Positions 31,204-43,600 of a stretch of 64,000 bases of DNA are shown here, in pieces. The stretch comes from Aporrectodea caliginosa (lineage: Eukaryota > Annelida > Clitellata > Crassiclitellata > Lumbricidae). Where the stretch lies: NCBI GenBank assembly GCA_020284085.1, contig JACEVL010000484.1:1297501-1361500 (forward strand), read 5' to 3'. Below the pieces are notes generated by a model. It saw only the letters and a list, made by a program, of their open reading frames with translations, made no database searches and was not told the DNA's origin. Position 1 is the stretch's first letter; the number at the start of each line of letters is the position of its first letter. The translations under genes were made by a program, and so were the position numbers.

Positions 31204-33443
31204 ATGGCAACAGGAGTTGAGACTGATTGGCAATTGGAGAAAACTCTGGCAGAATGCATGCGATACATGTTGGACAACGAAATATCAACAGACGTCTGCT
31301 TCGAAGTAGGACCACCAGGTGGCGAAACTGTAAAGATCCGTGCTCATAAGTACATGTTGATCTCTCGGAGTCCTGTCTTTGAGGCCATGTTTTCCAGTGG
31401 AATGAAGGAGTGTAGGAGTTACCCTGAGGCAAAGATCCGTGTTGAAGATATTGACGCTGATATCTTCAAAGAGGTCCTGAAGTAGGTTAATTATGAATTC
31501 TCAACTGCATAATCTGTGTTGAAGTTCCCTATTAACTCCACCACTACCCATTCTGTGGTAATGCAAGTCCCAGTAAGCATGGAAAGAGGAGGATGGTGAT
31601 GTCGGTGGCCTGGGTTAGGACAAAATCAAGAGTAAATTTGTTTTCTGAGCTTTAGTATAACAACACTGAAGCACATATGCTATCGGGGGCCCGATAGCGC
31701 ATTCGATAACACACTCGCATAAAGAGGTACCGAGATCAAAGTCCGTAGGCGGACATGCTTTGTAGGCTGCTATTAGCACCGTGTATTGCAGGCTGTCTGT
31801 TCTGTTAGTAGTTAAGATTTATGTCTTCTGTCATTTGTGTTCTTGTGAATTGTTTCAATCGCATAACTGTACACTGGAACCGGTTGCGGTTTGTCAACCA
31901 GGTTGTTTCATTAAAGAATATTATAAATAAATAAATAATGCTGTACAAATTCATGTCAACAGATGTCAGACATTTTTGTAAATATACGCCTGTTCTTGAA
32001 ACATAACATGTTGTTAGCTCAACAAATATATATCCAGATTACTTCAAATTTCTTGTTCTGGTTTATTACCTCAACAGCAATCTAACATCTCATCTAATCT
32101 AATGACTTTATAGGGCTTTTATGTTAATGTACAAGGCATCAATTGATGGTATATTCAACAGCAACATCATACATGGGACATATAAAAAGCCCATGACACT
32201 ATTTCTGCATTGGTCATATGACTCATATGTGCTACCATAGGTACCATTTGTAGGAATTATGAATCGCGCATAGATAAAACTGGTTTATGGGCTTCACTTG
32301 ACGTTGATTTTGGCTATGCTTGTAAGAGTATTAAATAAATTGAGTACTTTAAATTAGATCTATTTCTATTTGACCTACATCTAAACTCTTGAAATTTGTT
32401 GTTTTTGCAGCTACATATATTGTGAAAGTGTATCGGTGTGTCCTGAATCAGCTGTGTTTTTGATGTATGCTGCTAAGAAGTATTTTTTGCCCAAGTTAGT
32501 CAAAGAATGTCACAAATGTCTTTTGGAGAGTCTCAATACAAATAACGTTATTCACATTCTGGAGCAGAGTGTGAACTTTAATCACGAGCAACTCACGAGC
32601 GACTGTCTTAAAGTGATTTCTGTGAATGCAAAAGCAGTTCTCACTGGAGCAGAGATTTTGTCTGCATCTCGACAGGTAATGGAAGCTGTACTTGAGGCAC
32701 AAGCTATTCCAGTAAGAGAGTCGGTCATATATGAAACTACTGTTAAATGGGCTAAACACCAACTTCGGGTTACTACTCCAGCAGAAAATCCGACTGACCT
32801 GCAGATCAGAGAGACAATTGGTGACCTACTATACAAGATTCGCTTTCCCGTTATGAGACCAAGTGAATTTGCTGAAGTTAGTGCAGGAAATAATGTATTG
32901 ACAGCGGAGGAGAAAGAATCAATATATTACTTCTTAGCAACAAAGAAGAAAAACTGTCAACTTAAATTTCCGACTGAGCGGAGAATGGGCGAGGAAGTCT
33001 GGATAGATCGAACAGTGAAGTGTGTAGTTACAGATTTGTTTTCATCACCAAATACGTGTGTTCATGCGATTAATTTCAAAACTAATCAAGACATACTGCT
33101 AACTGGCATTGGTTTGTATACGGCATTCAATGAGAAGGGATATGGTGTTGATGTTGAAATTTTGCTGTCGGTCAACTCTCTGTTCAAGAAGAGAGTTACG
33201 GTTCCATATTCAGGAGATTCAAATCCATTTAAAATTTTGTTGGATGAACCAATAGTCATTGTTGCTGGAATTCTTTATTCAGTAAAGGCTTTGTCTAATG
33301 ACCGTACGCGCAATTATGGACTAACATGTCAACCGGTGTGCACTAAAAAACCAGTCACATTTACGTTTTCAAGCCACACAGAGTCATACTCAACTTCTGA
33401 GACCCGTGGTCAAATTCCACGATTATATTTTTGCGCTTTGTAA
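31204..33443 (+). CDS. BTB-BACK-PHR protein, copy 4 (BTBD6-like)
   Basis: Coding exons are 31204-31481 and 32411-33443, 436 aa. The BTB exon has private changes (MATGVE, QLEKT, MKECRSYPEAKIRVED). The BACK start resembles copy 2 (LNTNNVIHILEQ, NFNHEQL), while the PHR half matches copy 3 almost throughout; the C-terminus is FCAL instead of FCYL. The join gives YIYCESVSVCPESAVFLMYAAKK, with small private changes. The intron holds a SINE (31687-31925) but no LINE insertion. Its upstream intron has lost the sequence found before the other copies, so its regulation may differ. Family role as for copy 1. Confidence 0.9.
31687..31925 (+). mobile_element. tRNA-derived SINE, type D
   Basis: The head GGGGGCCCGATAGCGCATTC with a decayed B box is followed by GCGGACATGCTTTGTAGGC, GTCTTCTGTCATTTGTGTTC and a TTTGTCAACCAGGTTGTTTC end. 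A better copy lies on the minus strand at 45625-45885. Confidence 0.75.
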
Positions 33444-34754
33444 ATTGATTCAATTTATTCATTAATGGCTTGCACCTTACAGTAACGGCTCTGGTCAAAT
33501 TATTTAACTAAATGACTTAAATATTTGTTCGATAACTAATTTCAGGCGGTATTGTTTTGTTTAACGTGAGGACTTCTGTGGATAAGTTTTCATAATACAG
33601 AGACATTAAAATAAGGATATAAAGATTATGGTCATCGTCTGGATTACTGCTGCTGCCTAATTTCCGTTCAGGTGACATGCAATGTAGCTTTTGTGCTTTC
33701 TGTGAAGAGATCCTCTGCATGGCCGTGCAACATCGCAGAAACAATAATTTTAACGCTTTAACTACGAGCTGCGTCAGTTGCTTTTAATACACACTCAAGT
33801 CGTTAAAGTGTTGAGACCCTATTGCCTTTGGATAAATGTCTGGATTCTGGACTCCATCTTCTCTTATGATCTCTGTGTATAGTACTAATATCTTTCTGTC
33901 AACTTTTGTCAAGTATGCAATGCTGGACAAATTCTGGAACCAGTTGCATAGGTTTTACGATTACGATTTGCCTTTGTGCTGCCATTAAATGAATATTATA
34001 TTTGCTGTTTAACTAGTTTTGTGTTGTATTGTAAGTAGTATAATCTTGAAAAAGACAGTTGCACTATATGAACCATCGTTTACGATTACTAAGACCAAAG
34101 TCTCTGGATAGAGAATCACTTAGAATTTTAAGTGATGATTATTATTAGTATTATACATGTACAAAGCAACTTCAAAAATGATGATGTCTAATGCACATGC
34201 TATTAACACATAGCACACAAATACCAATCTCTAGTGAGGTTAAAGTCACAACGTTTTTGTGGTATAAAATACAACATGTATTATTAAGCGAACAAACTTG
34301 GCTGTTTACTGAAATTCCAGAAAGCAATACAGTGTAGTTCGAATCGTCTGCCATTCACTACTTGACCATGGTATATAGCAAACCGGGCCACGATCAGAAT
34401 GGAATATCCTTTCTTGGTTAAGTTAGGTCGTCTATAGGTATACTGTTGAAGAAGAAAACTTTGGATCATTTACGGAATTGCCTATGAATGTTGAAGTTAT
34501 CAATGAAACGGGAAAATATGCTTTATTCTCTGCCAGTAGGCAAAGCCCATGGACGGCGGCGGCTATACTTGTGGTACGGCTTTTTAAGGTGGTACGGCAA
34601 CATTATTTTTCCGTACCACTTTTGTCTGTTGAAAGCTAGAAGCCTTCAAGCCACTTTTAGTCCATTTAAACGTGTATTTTAGATTACCAAAAATGGCACA
34701 AAACACAATCAGTATAATAATGCAAAAAGCGTCAGCTTCTGGGGGACGGAAATG
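33444..34754. other. 3' flank of BTB copy 4
   Basis: Homologous to the other 3' flanks, but without a clear AATAAA at the expected place. A piggyBac-like MITE lies at 33750-33814. Segment 34200-34350 is shared with the other intergenic regions. No gene is seen. Confidence 0.5.
33750..33814. mobile_element. Decayed piggyBac-like MITE
   Basis: TTAACGCTTTAACTACGAG at one end and (reversed) TCAACACTTTAACGACTTG at the other form imperfect inverted ends. They resemble the intact element at 23346-23407. One TTAA is kept (33750-33753); the other end is TTGA. Confidence 0.45.
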
Positions 34755-34916
34755 CATGGCCGCATTAAGGCTAGTGCGGGCCCGGGTGCTGTGATTGTAT
34801 ACTTTCCAAAGGCCACCCTCTGACAACCACCGGTCTACTACGCACATATTTATAAAATTCGGGCCCCTCAAAACCGAGGGCTCGGGTGTTGCAGCACCCT
34901 CCTTAATGCGGGCCTG
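34755..34916. mobile_element. Short hAT-type MITE
   Basis: The ends CATGGCCGCATTAAGG and (reversed) CAGGCCCGCATTAAGG match the termini of the 2.9-kb element at 10021-12880, including the adjacent GTGCGGGCCCGGGTGCTG block. Only about 160 bp remain. No target duplication is visible. Confidence 0.65.
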
Positions 34917-35042
34917 CCCACGTTGATCACGTTATTATAGTCTTATAGAAGTCGTATTCCTCCAACCCTCCGTATAGGCCTACTCCAAGGACCAATATAC
35001 ACGAGTATATATAGAGTCCTTGGGCCTACTCGTGGAGACAGA

Positions 35043-35240
35043 GATCCTGAGTGGCCGAGTGGGCTGGTAGCCCGCTCGTCACGCCGGCGCCCCGGGTTCG
35101 CTTCCCGGTCGTGTCGGTTTATCAGAGATTAATTTCTCGGATCTTTACTGCGGGTGGCTCGGTCGCAATTTAAACGTGGAGTACGAGGTTGCTTTCTGCC
35201 TCCGACACTAATCATCTTCGATATGAAAAAGTGTCGTTAA
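35043..35240 (+). mobile_element. tRNA-derived SINE, type B
   Basis: GATCCTGAGTGGCCGAGTGGG (class II tRNA A box) and CGGGTTCGCTTCCCG (B box) are followed by the same body as 26096-26267, then TCTGCCTCCGACACTAATC. It is not a tRNA gene: the acceptor stem is not completed. Confidence 0.8.
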
Positions 35241-35344
35241 GCCGAAACAATTTTTTACTCGTGGAGTCGTGGGACCTTCATAGAGGCCAGTTGGGTGCCA
35301 TACCATGGTGTCATCTAAATCCCATGGAAATGCGGGCAGTATTA

Positions 35345-35480
35345 ATTATAAAGTAAGTAAGTAAGTATATTCTTTATTCAACCAATTGCATAGCCGCACT
35401 TTGGTGTACATACATTTATACAGAGTATAACATTCTTATTATAAACGATTTGCGTGAAAGATTGTCAGCTTGTGTTTCAC
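35345..35480 (-). mobile_element. Possible LINE/SINE tail
   Basis: On the plus strand, AAGTAAGTAAGTAAGTATATTCTTTATTCAACC suggests the microsatellite tail and AATAAAG signal of a minus-strand element. Only this end is recognisable. Confidence 0.4.
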
Positions 35481-35864
35481 ATTGAACTCTTTGAATCAGA
35501 TGAATTAAAGCACTTGGATATCGAACTGTATCTTCTCCTGGCGGCTAACTATCCGCTTCACATTTCGGTGTGACGGTGCGCGCGTTATAACTTTAATTAT
35601 AATTAATAATAATTAAATAAAATATTTTTGGTGGAATGGTTGATTGGCTAAAGCAGCGACCTGGGCTAAAGCCGCTATACGATCAAATAGGTGTCGCTCC
35701 ACTGTAATGACATATTAGTTAATTGCTTGGGTGATCTGTACTCTGCGGCAGTCTTTGAGAGTCGAGATCATATCAAGATTCCTGGACTTTTGGTGCCATC
35801 GACGTATATTATTGATGCTTGGTACCGCATCAAAGCGTGGCGGTTTCAGACTTGTAAAAATTAA

Positions 35865-35939
35865 TATTAAACAACACGACAAATTAATATCTACGAAAGA
35901 ATCATAGAAGCAAGGAAAATAACGTACAGCAAAGATCGA
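35865..35939 (+). other. Non-coding first exon of BTB copy 5
   Basis: AACACGACAAATTAATATC through CAGCAAAGATCGA ends at the donor GTAAGT at 35940. It is aligned with the exons at 25690 and 30847. Confidence 0.5.
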
Positions 35940-36624
35940 GTAAGTTAGTGTAGTTGTGCGGCTTTACACTTTGTCTGAGGGTGTAGAAATCCTCTGCGTT
36001 TCATGCGCTATTGAAGTTCAAGATGTTATATTAATTAGATATTATTCATGGTGTTCGAGATATTATCAGTTCTATACTGGCAGGGTAGCAACAGCTCGCA
36101 AACAACTTACTTCTGGGGCATTTTTGATTGCTAATAACTCAGGAAATGTTAGGTAGATACAGCTATCAAATTTTGACCACATTATTAGTCCCAATGGTAG
36201 GTTCTTACAATGTAATTACTTTAAAGTCATTAGGCCTACATAGTTACAATGGGTCAACCTGAAATTGCAGTTTGAACTATTACCCGTTAAGTCCAGCTCA
36301 GCTTGAAAATGGCATTTTGATCATTCTGGCAGTATGAATATTGATATTTGAGCAGTCACTGATTGGCTGGTATTAAATATAAAGTCCTGGTGGCTTTGTT
36401 GTGGGTTTTAGATGATTGAGCTGGTGCATTATGAATTATTTTAACCAATTGCTGAATGTCCTTGACCATCTTGATAAAGCTGGTAAGTTAATATTAATTA
36501 TGCTGGTAATTTTTACCTGGTTAAGAGTCGAGTTTCCTGAAAGCACTTGAGACAGTGGTTCAGGTCATGCTGTCCATTTACTAGAGCCTGTTTGTTTAAT
36601 TATATTCTTTTGTTCTTACAGATC

Positions 36625-38647
36625 ATGGCCACACGAGCTGAGACTGAATGGCAATCGGAAAGAACTCTGGCAGAGTGCATGCGATACATGTTGGACAATG
36701 AAATATCAACAGATGTCTGCTTCGAAGTTGGACCACCAGGTGGCGAAACTGTAAAGATCCGTGCTCACAAGTATATGTTGATCTCTCGGAGTCCTGTCTT
36801 TGAGGCCATGTTCTCCAGTGGAATGACGGAGTGTAGGAGTGGTCCTGAGGCAAAGGTCCGTATTGAAGATCTTGACGCTGATGTCTTCAAAGAGGTCCTG
36901 AAGTAGGTTAATCTGTGTTGCAGTCCCTATTAACTCTGCCACTACATGTACTCCGGTAATGCCAATCCATAGCCTGGAAAAGGAGTAGAGTTTCGTCAAT
37001 GGCCTGAGTTGGGACAATATCATGAGCAAATTTGTTTTATGATCATATACCCAAAAGTTTGTACAAATTCAAGTTATCAGATTCAAGATATTGTTGTAGA
37101 TATGCATTGGTGAAACTTATAACTTGTAGGCTTAACAAATTTATATCCAAATGTCTTCAAAGTTCTTGACAATGTGTTCTCTAGCTTGTTTTCTGAATGC
37201 TACCTTTTGAGGCATTATTACTGGCCAGGTTATTAATATTATTAGCCATAAATTTTCATAATTCCTATGCTGCTTTTTTTTACCTCTGCGGCAATCTACG
37301 GTAATATCTGATCTAATCTAATGACTTCTATTGTGCTGTTATCATAATGCACAAGGCATCAATTCAATTCGTTTGTGGGATTCCTAAAGCCCATGACACT
37401 AGTACACTTCCTACGTTGGCTATATATCCTTCAATAGGTACCATTTGTAGAAATTATGAAATGCATAGGGATAAGGCTGGTTTCTGGGCTTCACTTGATG
37501 TTGCTTTTGGGTATGCCTGTGAGTGATAGTATTAATAAACTAAGTACTATAAATTAGATTTTTCTATTTGACCATCATCTAAACTCTTGAAATTTGTTGT
37601 TTTTGCAGCTACATATATTATGAAAGCGTATCAATATGTCCTGAATCAGCTGTGTATGTGATGTACGCTGCTAAGAAGTATTTTTTGCCCAAGTTAGTCA
37701 AAGAATGTCACGAATGTCTTTTGAAGAGTCTCAACGTAAATAACGTTATCAACATCCTGGAGCAGAGTTTGCATTTTGATCACCAGCAACTCGTGAATGA
37801 CTGTCTTAAACTGATTTCCTTGAATTCGAAAACAGTTCTCACTGGAGCAGAGATTTTGTCTGCATCTCGACAGGTAATGGAAGCTATACTTGAGGCGGAA
37901 GGTATTCCAGTAGGAGAGTCAGTCATATATGAAACTACTATTAATTGGGCTAAACACCAACTTCAGACTGCTATTCCCACAGAAAATCCGACTGACCTAC
38001 AAATCAGAGAAACAATTGGCGACCTACTGTACAAGATTCGCTTTCCAGTTATGAAACCAAGTGAGTTTGCTGAAATTAGTGCAGGGAATAATGTATTGAC
38101 AGCGGAGGAGAAAGAATCAATCTATTATTTCTTATCAACGAAGAAGGAATACTCTCCACTGAAGTTTCCGACTGAGCGGAGAATAGGCGAGGAAGTCTGG
38201 ATAGATCGAGCCGTTCATTGCGCAGCTATGGAAAGGATTGTGTATACAGCACGAATTGCGTGTCTTTATACGATTGATTTCGACACTAAACAAGACATGC
38301 TGCTAACTGGCATTGGTGTGTATACTGCATGCGAAGAGAAAGGATATGATGTTGATGTTGATGTGGAAATTTTGCTTTCGGTTAAGTCTCTGTTCACGAA
38401 GAGAGTTAAGGTTCCATATTCTGGACATTCAGATCCATTAAAAATTTTGTTGGATAAACCAATAGTCATTCGAGCTGGGGTTCTTCATTCAGTAAAGACT
38501 TCCTCTCTTGGCCGTATCCGCCGTTATGGGCTATCAGGTCAACAGATATTCACCAAAGAAACCGTTACGTTTTCTAGGCACACAGACTCGCAGTCGACTT
38601 CTGAGGGTCGTGGTCAATATCCGCGATTGTATTTCTGTAATTTGTAA
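36625..38647 (+). CDS. BTB-BACK-PHR protein, copy 5 (BTBD6-like)
   Basis: Coding exons are 36625-36902 and 37609-38647, 438 aa. The N-terminus (MATRAETEWQSER) is closest to copy 1. BACK is intact. The PHR domain is the most divergent of the five: HCAAMERIVYTARIACLYT replaces the segment after EEVWIDRA, there is an extra VD repeat in YDVDVDVEIL, and the C-terminus is FCNL. A conserved Cys in YIYCES is Tyr here. Its intron is the shortest of the set apart from copies 3 and 4 and contains no recognised transposon, so it may be nearest the ancestral layout. Family role as for copy 1. Confidence 0.9.
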
Positions 38648-40162
38648 AGTCATTCAATTTATTCAAGAGATTAAGTTTCTTAATGGCTTAGAGTAACAGC
38701 TCTGGTCAAATTATTTAACTAAATGACTTAAATGCTTGCTCTTTCACTAATTTTAACTGATATTGTCTAGTCTGAGGACTTGTGTGGAGCAGTTGTCATA
38801 ATACAGAGACATTAAAATCAAGTAGATTAAAGATACTGCTGGCTAATTTCCGTTAATCAGTAAAAATACTGCAGTGCTGGCCAATTTCGCCAGAGGAGAG
38901 CATTGAACGGACATGCGACGTAGCAGTCGTGCTTGCTTTTGCATGTATTCAGTTACAGAGGACACTTCCTAGTACCTGTATGACGCTTGAGAAGAGATCC
39001 ATAGTTTGGCCATGCAATGACGCTGTTTTTAGACCCAGTTGCCTTTGTGCAAGAGTACGGATACTGGATTGCATGTTTTCTCTGTATTTAGGATCAATCT
39101 CTGTCACTTACAGTGCTGGAACAATTTTTGGAACCAGTTGCGTAGCAGAATACTACACTAACTTTTTGCCTTTGTGCTGTCATTGAATGAATATACACTG
39201 TATCTGTCCTGTTTAACTGTAGTTTTGTGTTGTCAAGTCAGTAGTATATCTTGAAAAGGGCAGTTGTACTATATAAACTATCATCTCCAGTTACTAAGAC
39301 CAAAGTCTTTGGATAGAGAATCACTTAGAATCTTCGATGATGATTATTATTATTAAATTTTATTAGTTGTATATACGCAACTTCAATTGTGATGGTGTAT
39401 AAAGCACAAGTTTTTAACCATTGGCACACAAATACCAAGTGTTGGTACGAAAGTTCACAACATTATTCATACTGTGAATGTGTGAAATACTATTAAACCC
39501 ACAGACTTCAGTGCTTACTGAAATTCCTGACGGCAATAAATGTAGTTCAAATCCTCTACCATGCAATCACGTTCTTTGACTTATTTAAGATATCTTCGTA
39601 ATTAAGCTAGGTACATGGTGGAAACTCTCAACGTTTGCGTAGGCATCCGCTGCATTCATTCTGAGCATTTTATATAGTGCCCCTTCAAGAGTGCTCCCAG
39701 TACAGCGACAACTAAAGAAAAAGACGATTGACTTGTCAAATCCTGTCGGGTGGACCACAAGTAAAGAGCGGAGCTCAAGCTCGGGAGGTCATTCCAGGTG
39801 GAAGGGCCCACAACCGAAAAAGCACGGCGCTAGAGCAGCAATGCGGTATGAAATCTGTTGAGACATAGGCAGCCAGCGCAACACATCACGTGCATGTATG
39901 AAGAGATAGGCCTAGGGATTTCATATTGGAATGTGTGCATGCTGGCAGCAACTTTCAACTAAAATGGGGGATCAGGCCTTTCGTTGTAACAGTTCTTGGC
40001 TTTTGACTGGTCTTGCCCTGGAGTTCGGCTTGCACGACGATTTTACTTATATTTCCTAGTAGCGACCATCGACTGATGCATTGAGTATTATCGGTGGCGT
40101 TATAAATAAGTTCCAATAATATTATTTAATCAAAACAGACTTCTTTAATTACTCTTTTTCAC
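38648..40162. other. 3' flank of BTB copy 5 and array end
   Basis: Homology to the other 3' flanks continues to about 39570, marking the end of the tandem array. A minus-strand LINE fragment follows at 39655-39900. No gene is seen in the rest. Confidence 0.5.
39655..39900 (-). mobile_element. Decayed LINE 3' fragment
   Basis: The TTTATATAGTGCCCCTTCAAG end and the downstream TGGAAGGGCCCACAACC and GGAGGTCATTCCAGG stretch match the minus-strand pattern of 47530-47945 and 43150-43330 (GPS.W..LP in translation). Confidence 0.55.
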
Positions 40163-40493
40163 ATTAATTTATATTTTGGTCGCTGAAAGAAGTCTTCTAG
40201 GCTTTTTTATATATTTTGTAATATTTTCATAGTGTTTTGAATCGAGTTAATCATTTACTGTGTAATATATGTACTATACTATTTGCATTGCTGTACGAAA
40301 CTTGATGTTGCACTGTTTGGCAAGGATTTAGCTAATTCAGATTTCTGAAATGTTGTTCTAGGTGTCCCTAGTTAGCGGGATCTTGATCCCTTTTGGGACT
40401 CCTCTTGCGGCCAATCCTGATATTTTATGTTGAAATGTTATGTATTTTGATTTGGCTTGAATAAAAGAGTTTTGATTGATTGATTTATTGATA
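40163..40493 (+). mobile_element. CR1/L2-like LINE 3' UTR
   Basis: It contains TTAGCGGGATCTTGATCCC (hairpin 40377-40390), AATAAA at 40460-40465 and a TTGATTGATTGATTTATTGAT tail. It is the same 3' UTR architecture as 2844-3452 but a diverged family. It ends about 195 bp upstream of the NUDCD1 start codon. Confidence 0.7.
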
Positions 40494-40687
40494 TGAAGGA
40501 AAGCTGTTTGTGTCACGTATTTCTCTTACTATACGATGCAATAGGTGTCGCTCCACTGTAAATTTGGTAGGTGTGTGGGTAATATGTACTCTGCGGCCGA
40601 GTTTGAGCGTCGATAACTCGATATTCGTGTGGTGAACGTTGCAAAAGTTAAATTTCTCATTTTTTAGAGGTCGATTAATTTGATGAG

Positions 40688-43600
40688 ATGGAGCACTACA
40701 AACTGACACTGAACCGTGATCTTATAGATCCAAATTTTTCAAGCTACAAGCTGTCGCTTGATCCAGTGCCTGTTTATCGGCTCTCACTTGAAACAGGTTA
40801 GGCATGACGGAAAATCTGAATGTCGGCTAGTACCCTGTGAAAGCCAGTGTACAGAAAGCAGAGCATGTTCACCACAGTGAATCCAGATAGACCCAGTGAT
40901 CCCGTCCTTAACAATAATTGCAATTGAACATTCGTATAGCGCCACTCAAGATATTCAGAGGCGCTCCAAAAAGGAACCGGTACGCCAGCTTCAGGCGCCA
41001 TATTAATGTAGCTAAATACGGGATGAAACTAATTAATGTAACGAAATGTTCCTGTCAAAAGAGAACCGGAAGGCCGTTTCGGTCCCAATCTATTCCTGCA
41101 TAGACCATAATATCCCAACTAAACTCTGATGGGAGGTTTCGTGATTTTTTCAGCCATAGTTCTGCCTACTGTAATTTCAACGATGCTTGGAATTGCGATT
41201 GAAATAAAACGGTCCCCTCCCTTGCACAGTGACTGTTCATTGGGGCTCAAATCTGAGTCACTGGGCAAGTGCTTAACCGAGCGGGTCACAGAATGTCAAC
41301 ATTAGTAAGTGTGTGCATTCAAGGCTAAACTCCGACTTGTTCAAGAAATCTTGTCCCAATCCTGTATGCAGCCCACCCGTAGTTTCTCAAGCTATACACA
41401 ACCAACAGTTACAGTACGTCCTGTTTCATTGCTAGTCTTCTGGCAACTTCATTACACGGGATCTATGTACAACCGCTCTGACAATACAACACTCATGAAT
41501 AATCGATTACCCTTTGCCTAGCACTTTAGAAAGCTGTGAGATTACGATGTATGATGGCTATGTTGCTCATATTGGCAGATTCAGAGAGGGTACAGGTGAC
41601 AAATACCCCAACTTTTATCACTGCTGCGCATACCTGGATATGTCTCTGCCTTCGTGAACTGCAGGCTGATACGCATCCAAATCAGTAGTGGCCATTGACT
41701 GTTGGTTTCTACTAAGGGTTTCACTTGATGTTCACACCTTTGAAATTAATTTATTCGTTAAAGACATTTATATAGCACCTCCAGAGATATCATAAGTGCT
41801 AATTTATTATTTGTTGTAGATAGGCATGTAATCATGTATGAGTGATTACGCTAGGCATGTATGAGTGATTATCCTATGTTGTGGTAATTTCCTAAATGTA
41901 GTGATATCTTGAAACAGCAGACTAGAATAATAGATTCATTGGCTATTTAAAGGGAAAATATTTTTAAACTGTGATGCTTTGTAGATGTCGATGCAAAGCA
42001 GCTGGTTTCCAATGACTTCTATTCATATCAACATCTAAAGGCATTTGGGATTCATAATCATCTATTCGCTGACCCTTGGATCAAAGACTCTGTCTGGTTT
42101 GTGGATGAGAAATGGCACATCAGTAAAGTTACTATGGCTACGGTGAGAATGCAAAGATGATTCTTGTGAATTAATATGGGCAATATTCCTTTAATTGAGA
42201 GTTTGAGTTGTGCAGGTCCTAGTGGGCTAACGATGGCCCACTCAAACTTGGTATGGTCACGACAAATGAGTCTGCAAGATACTCGTGCAGACATTAAAGG
42301 GTACCAGAAAATTCGTTTTAATTCAAATTTAGACTTTGAATTGGAAGCAATTTAGGTTAGATTTGGTTGATTACTTCGTATTCTTTTTTTGACTGTTGGC
42401 TTTCAGGTGCCATTAACTTCTGGCCCTGGGTGCATAAAAATTAAAGGGATCTGTGGCTGCAACTGTATAATCTAATGACTTCTATAGCGCCGACATAAAT
42501 CGCTGGTCGTTTCAAGTGAAATCACTGTCATTCATCATGATCCATTGGAGAAAAACCAGGTCAAAGTGCGGTAGATCAGAGAAACCAGAAGTTAGGCTAG
42601 CTACGATGGGTATGAAGGTTGAGAGAGATGAGTGTTAAGTTTAGACGTGAACGACAAGGAATTGACAGAACAAACTGAACTGGGTCGCAAATTGTGTTTC
42701 ACCTGAATTCGCATTATATTGATGCATGTTAGAGCGAGGGTCCAGTGTATGTGTCTTCAGTATATTTGTCATATGTTGTAATTTGTGACATTTGTTGGTA
42801 GGAGACGGCGTTGTCTGGACCCACTGATGTTTTCAAAATTCCAGATGCATCGAATCGGCAACTCATTCCAGACCGAGTCAATGCCACGTTGCACTTTACC
42901 AGCAACAACTGGTCTGTTGTCGCAGATGGAACCGGTTGGTTGTACCTCCTTAAGACTGGAGACCGCTCACAAGATGATGACTGGAAGGTTGGTTGTATCT
43001 CTTGATAGGAATGCATCACTTTGTCAACCTAGGGTCTCGAACAGTTAGACTGAATTTTTCACTTAAGAAATTAATCTGTAGCGAAAGAGAGTATTGCAAA
43101 TTTCTGTTAAAGATGTGAATGTAACCAATTATTTTTGGCAAGGATAATCAAATGTTCATTTATTTGGGAATTTATATAAGCGCCCCTTCGAGAAACCTAC
43201 TCAAAGGTGTTCTGGACTCCAGCACACTCAAAAAGAACAGTTTAGGTTTGGTGAGATAGATTTGAGATAGTCCCATAGTGCAGGTGCAGCTCTAAAGGGA
43301 AGCCGTTCCAGACCACTGGGCCTACCACAGACAAGGGTTTATTCTGCATAGTGGGTTGGATTAAGGGATTGTTCTTTTCTCTCTAGTACTTGATAGTGTA
43401 GTGGTAAGCATGCTGGACTCTCAATCGCGAGGTTGTGGGTTCAAATCCGCGCCAGGGCAGAAACTTGGTTCGAGATTCCTGCTCTGCATGCACCCCCTAG
43501 CAAGCTCAGCCATAATGAGTACACTGACTGTACACTGTTGGTGGGAAGATCAGACAGCGAGGGAGAGGACTGGCCATCTGCCCTTATATTCGATGCTAAG

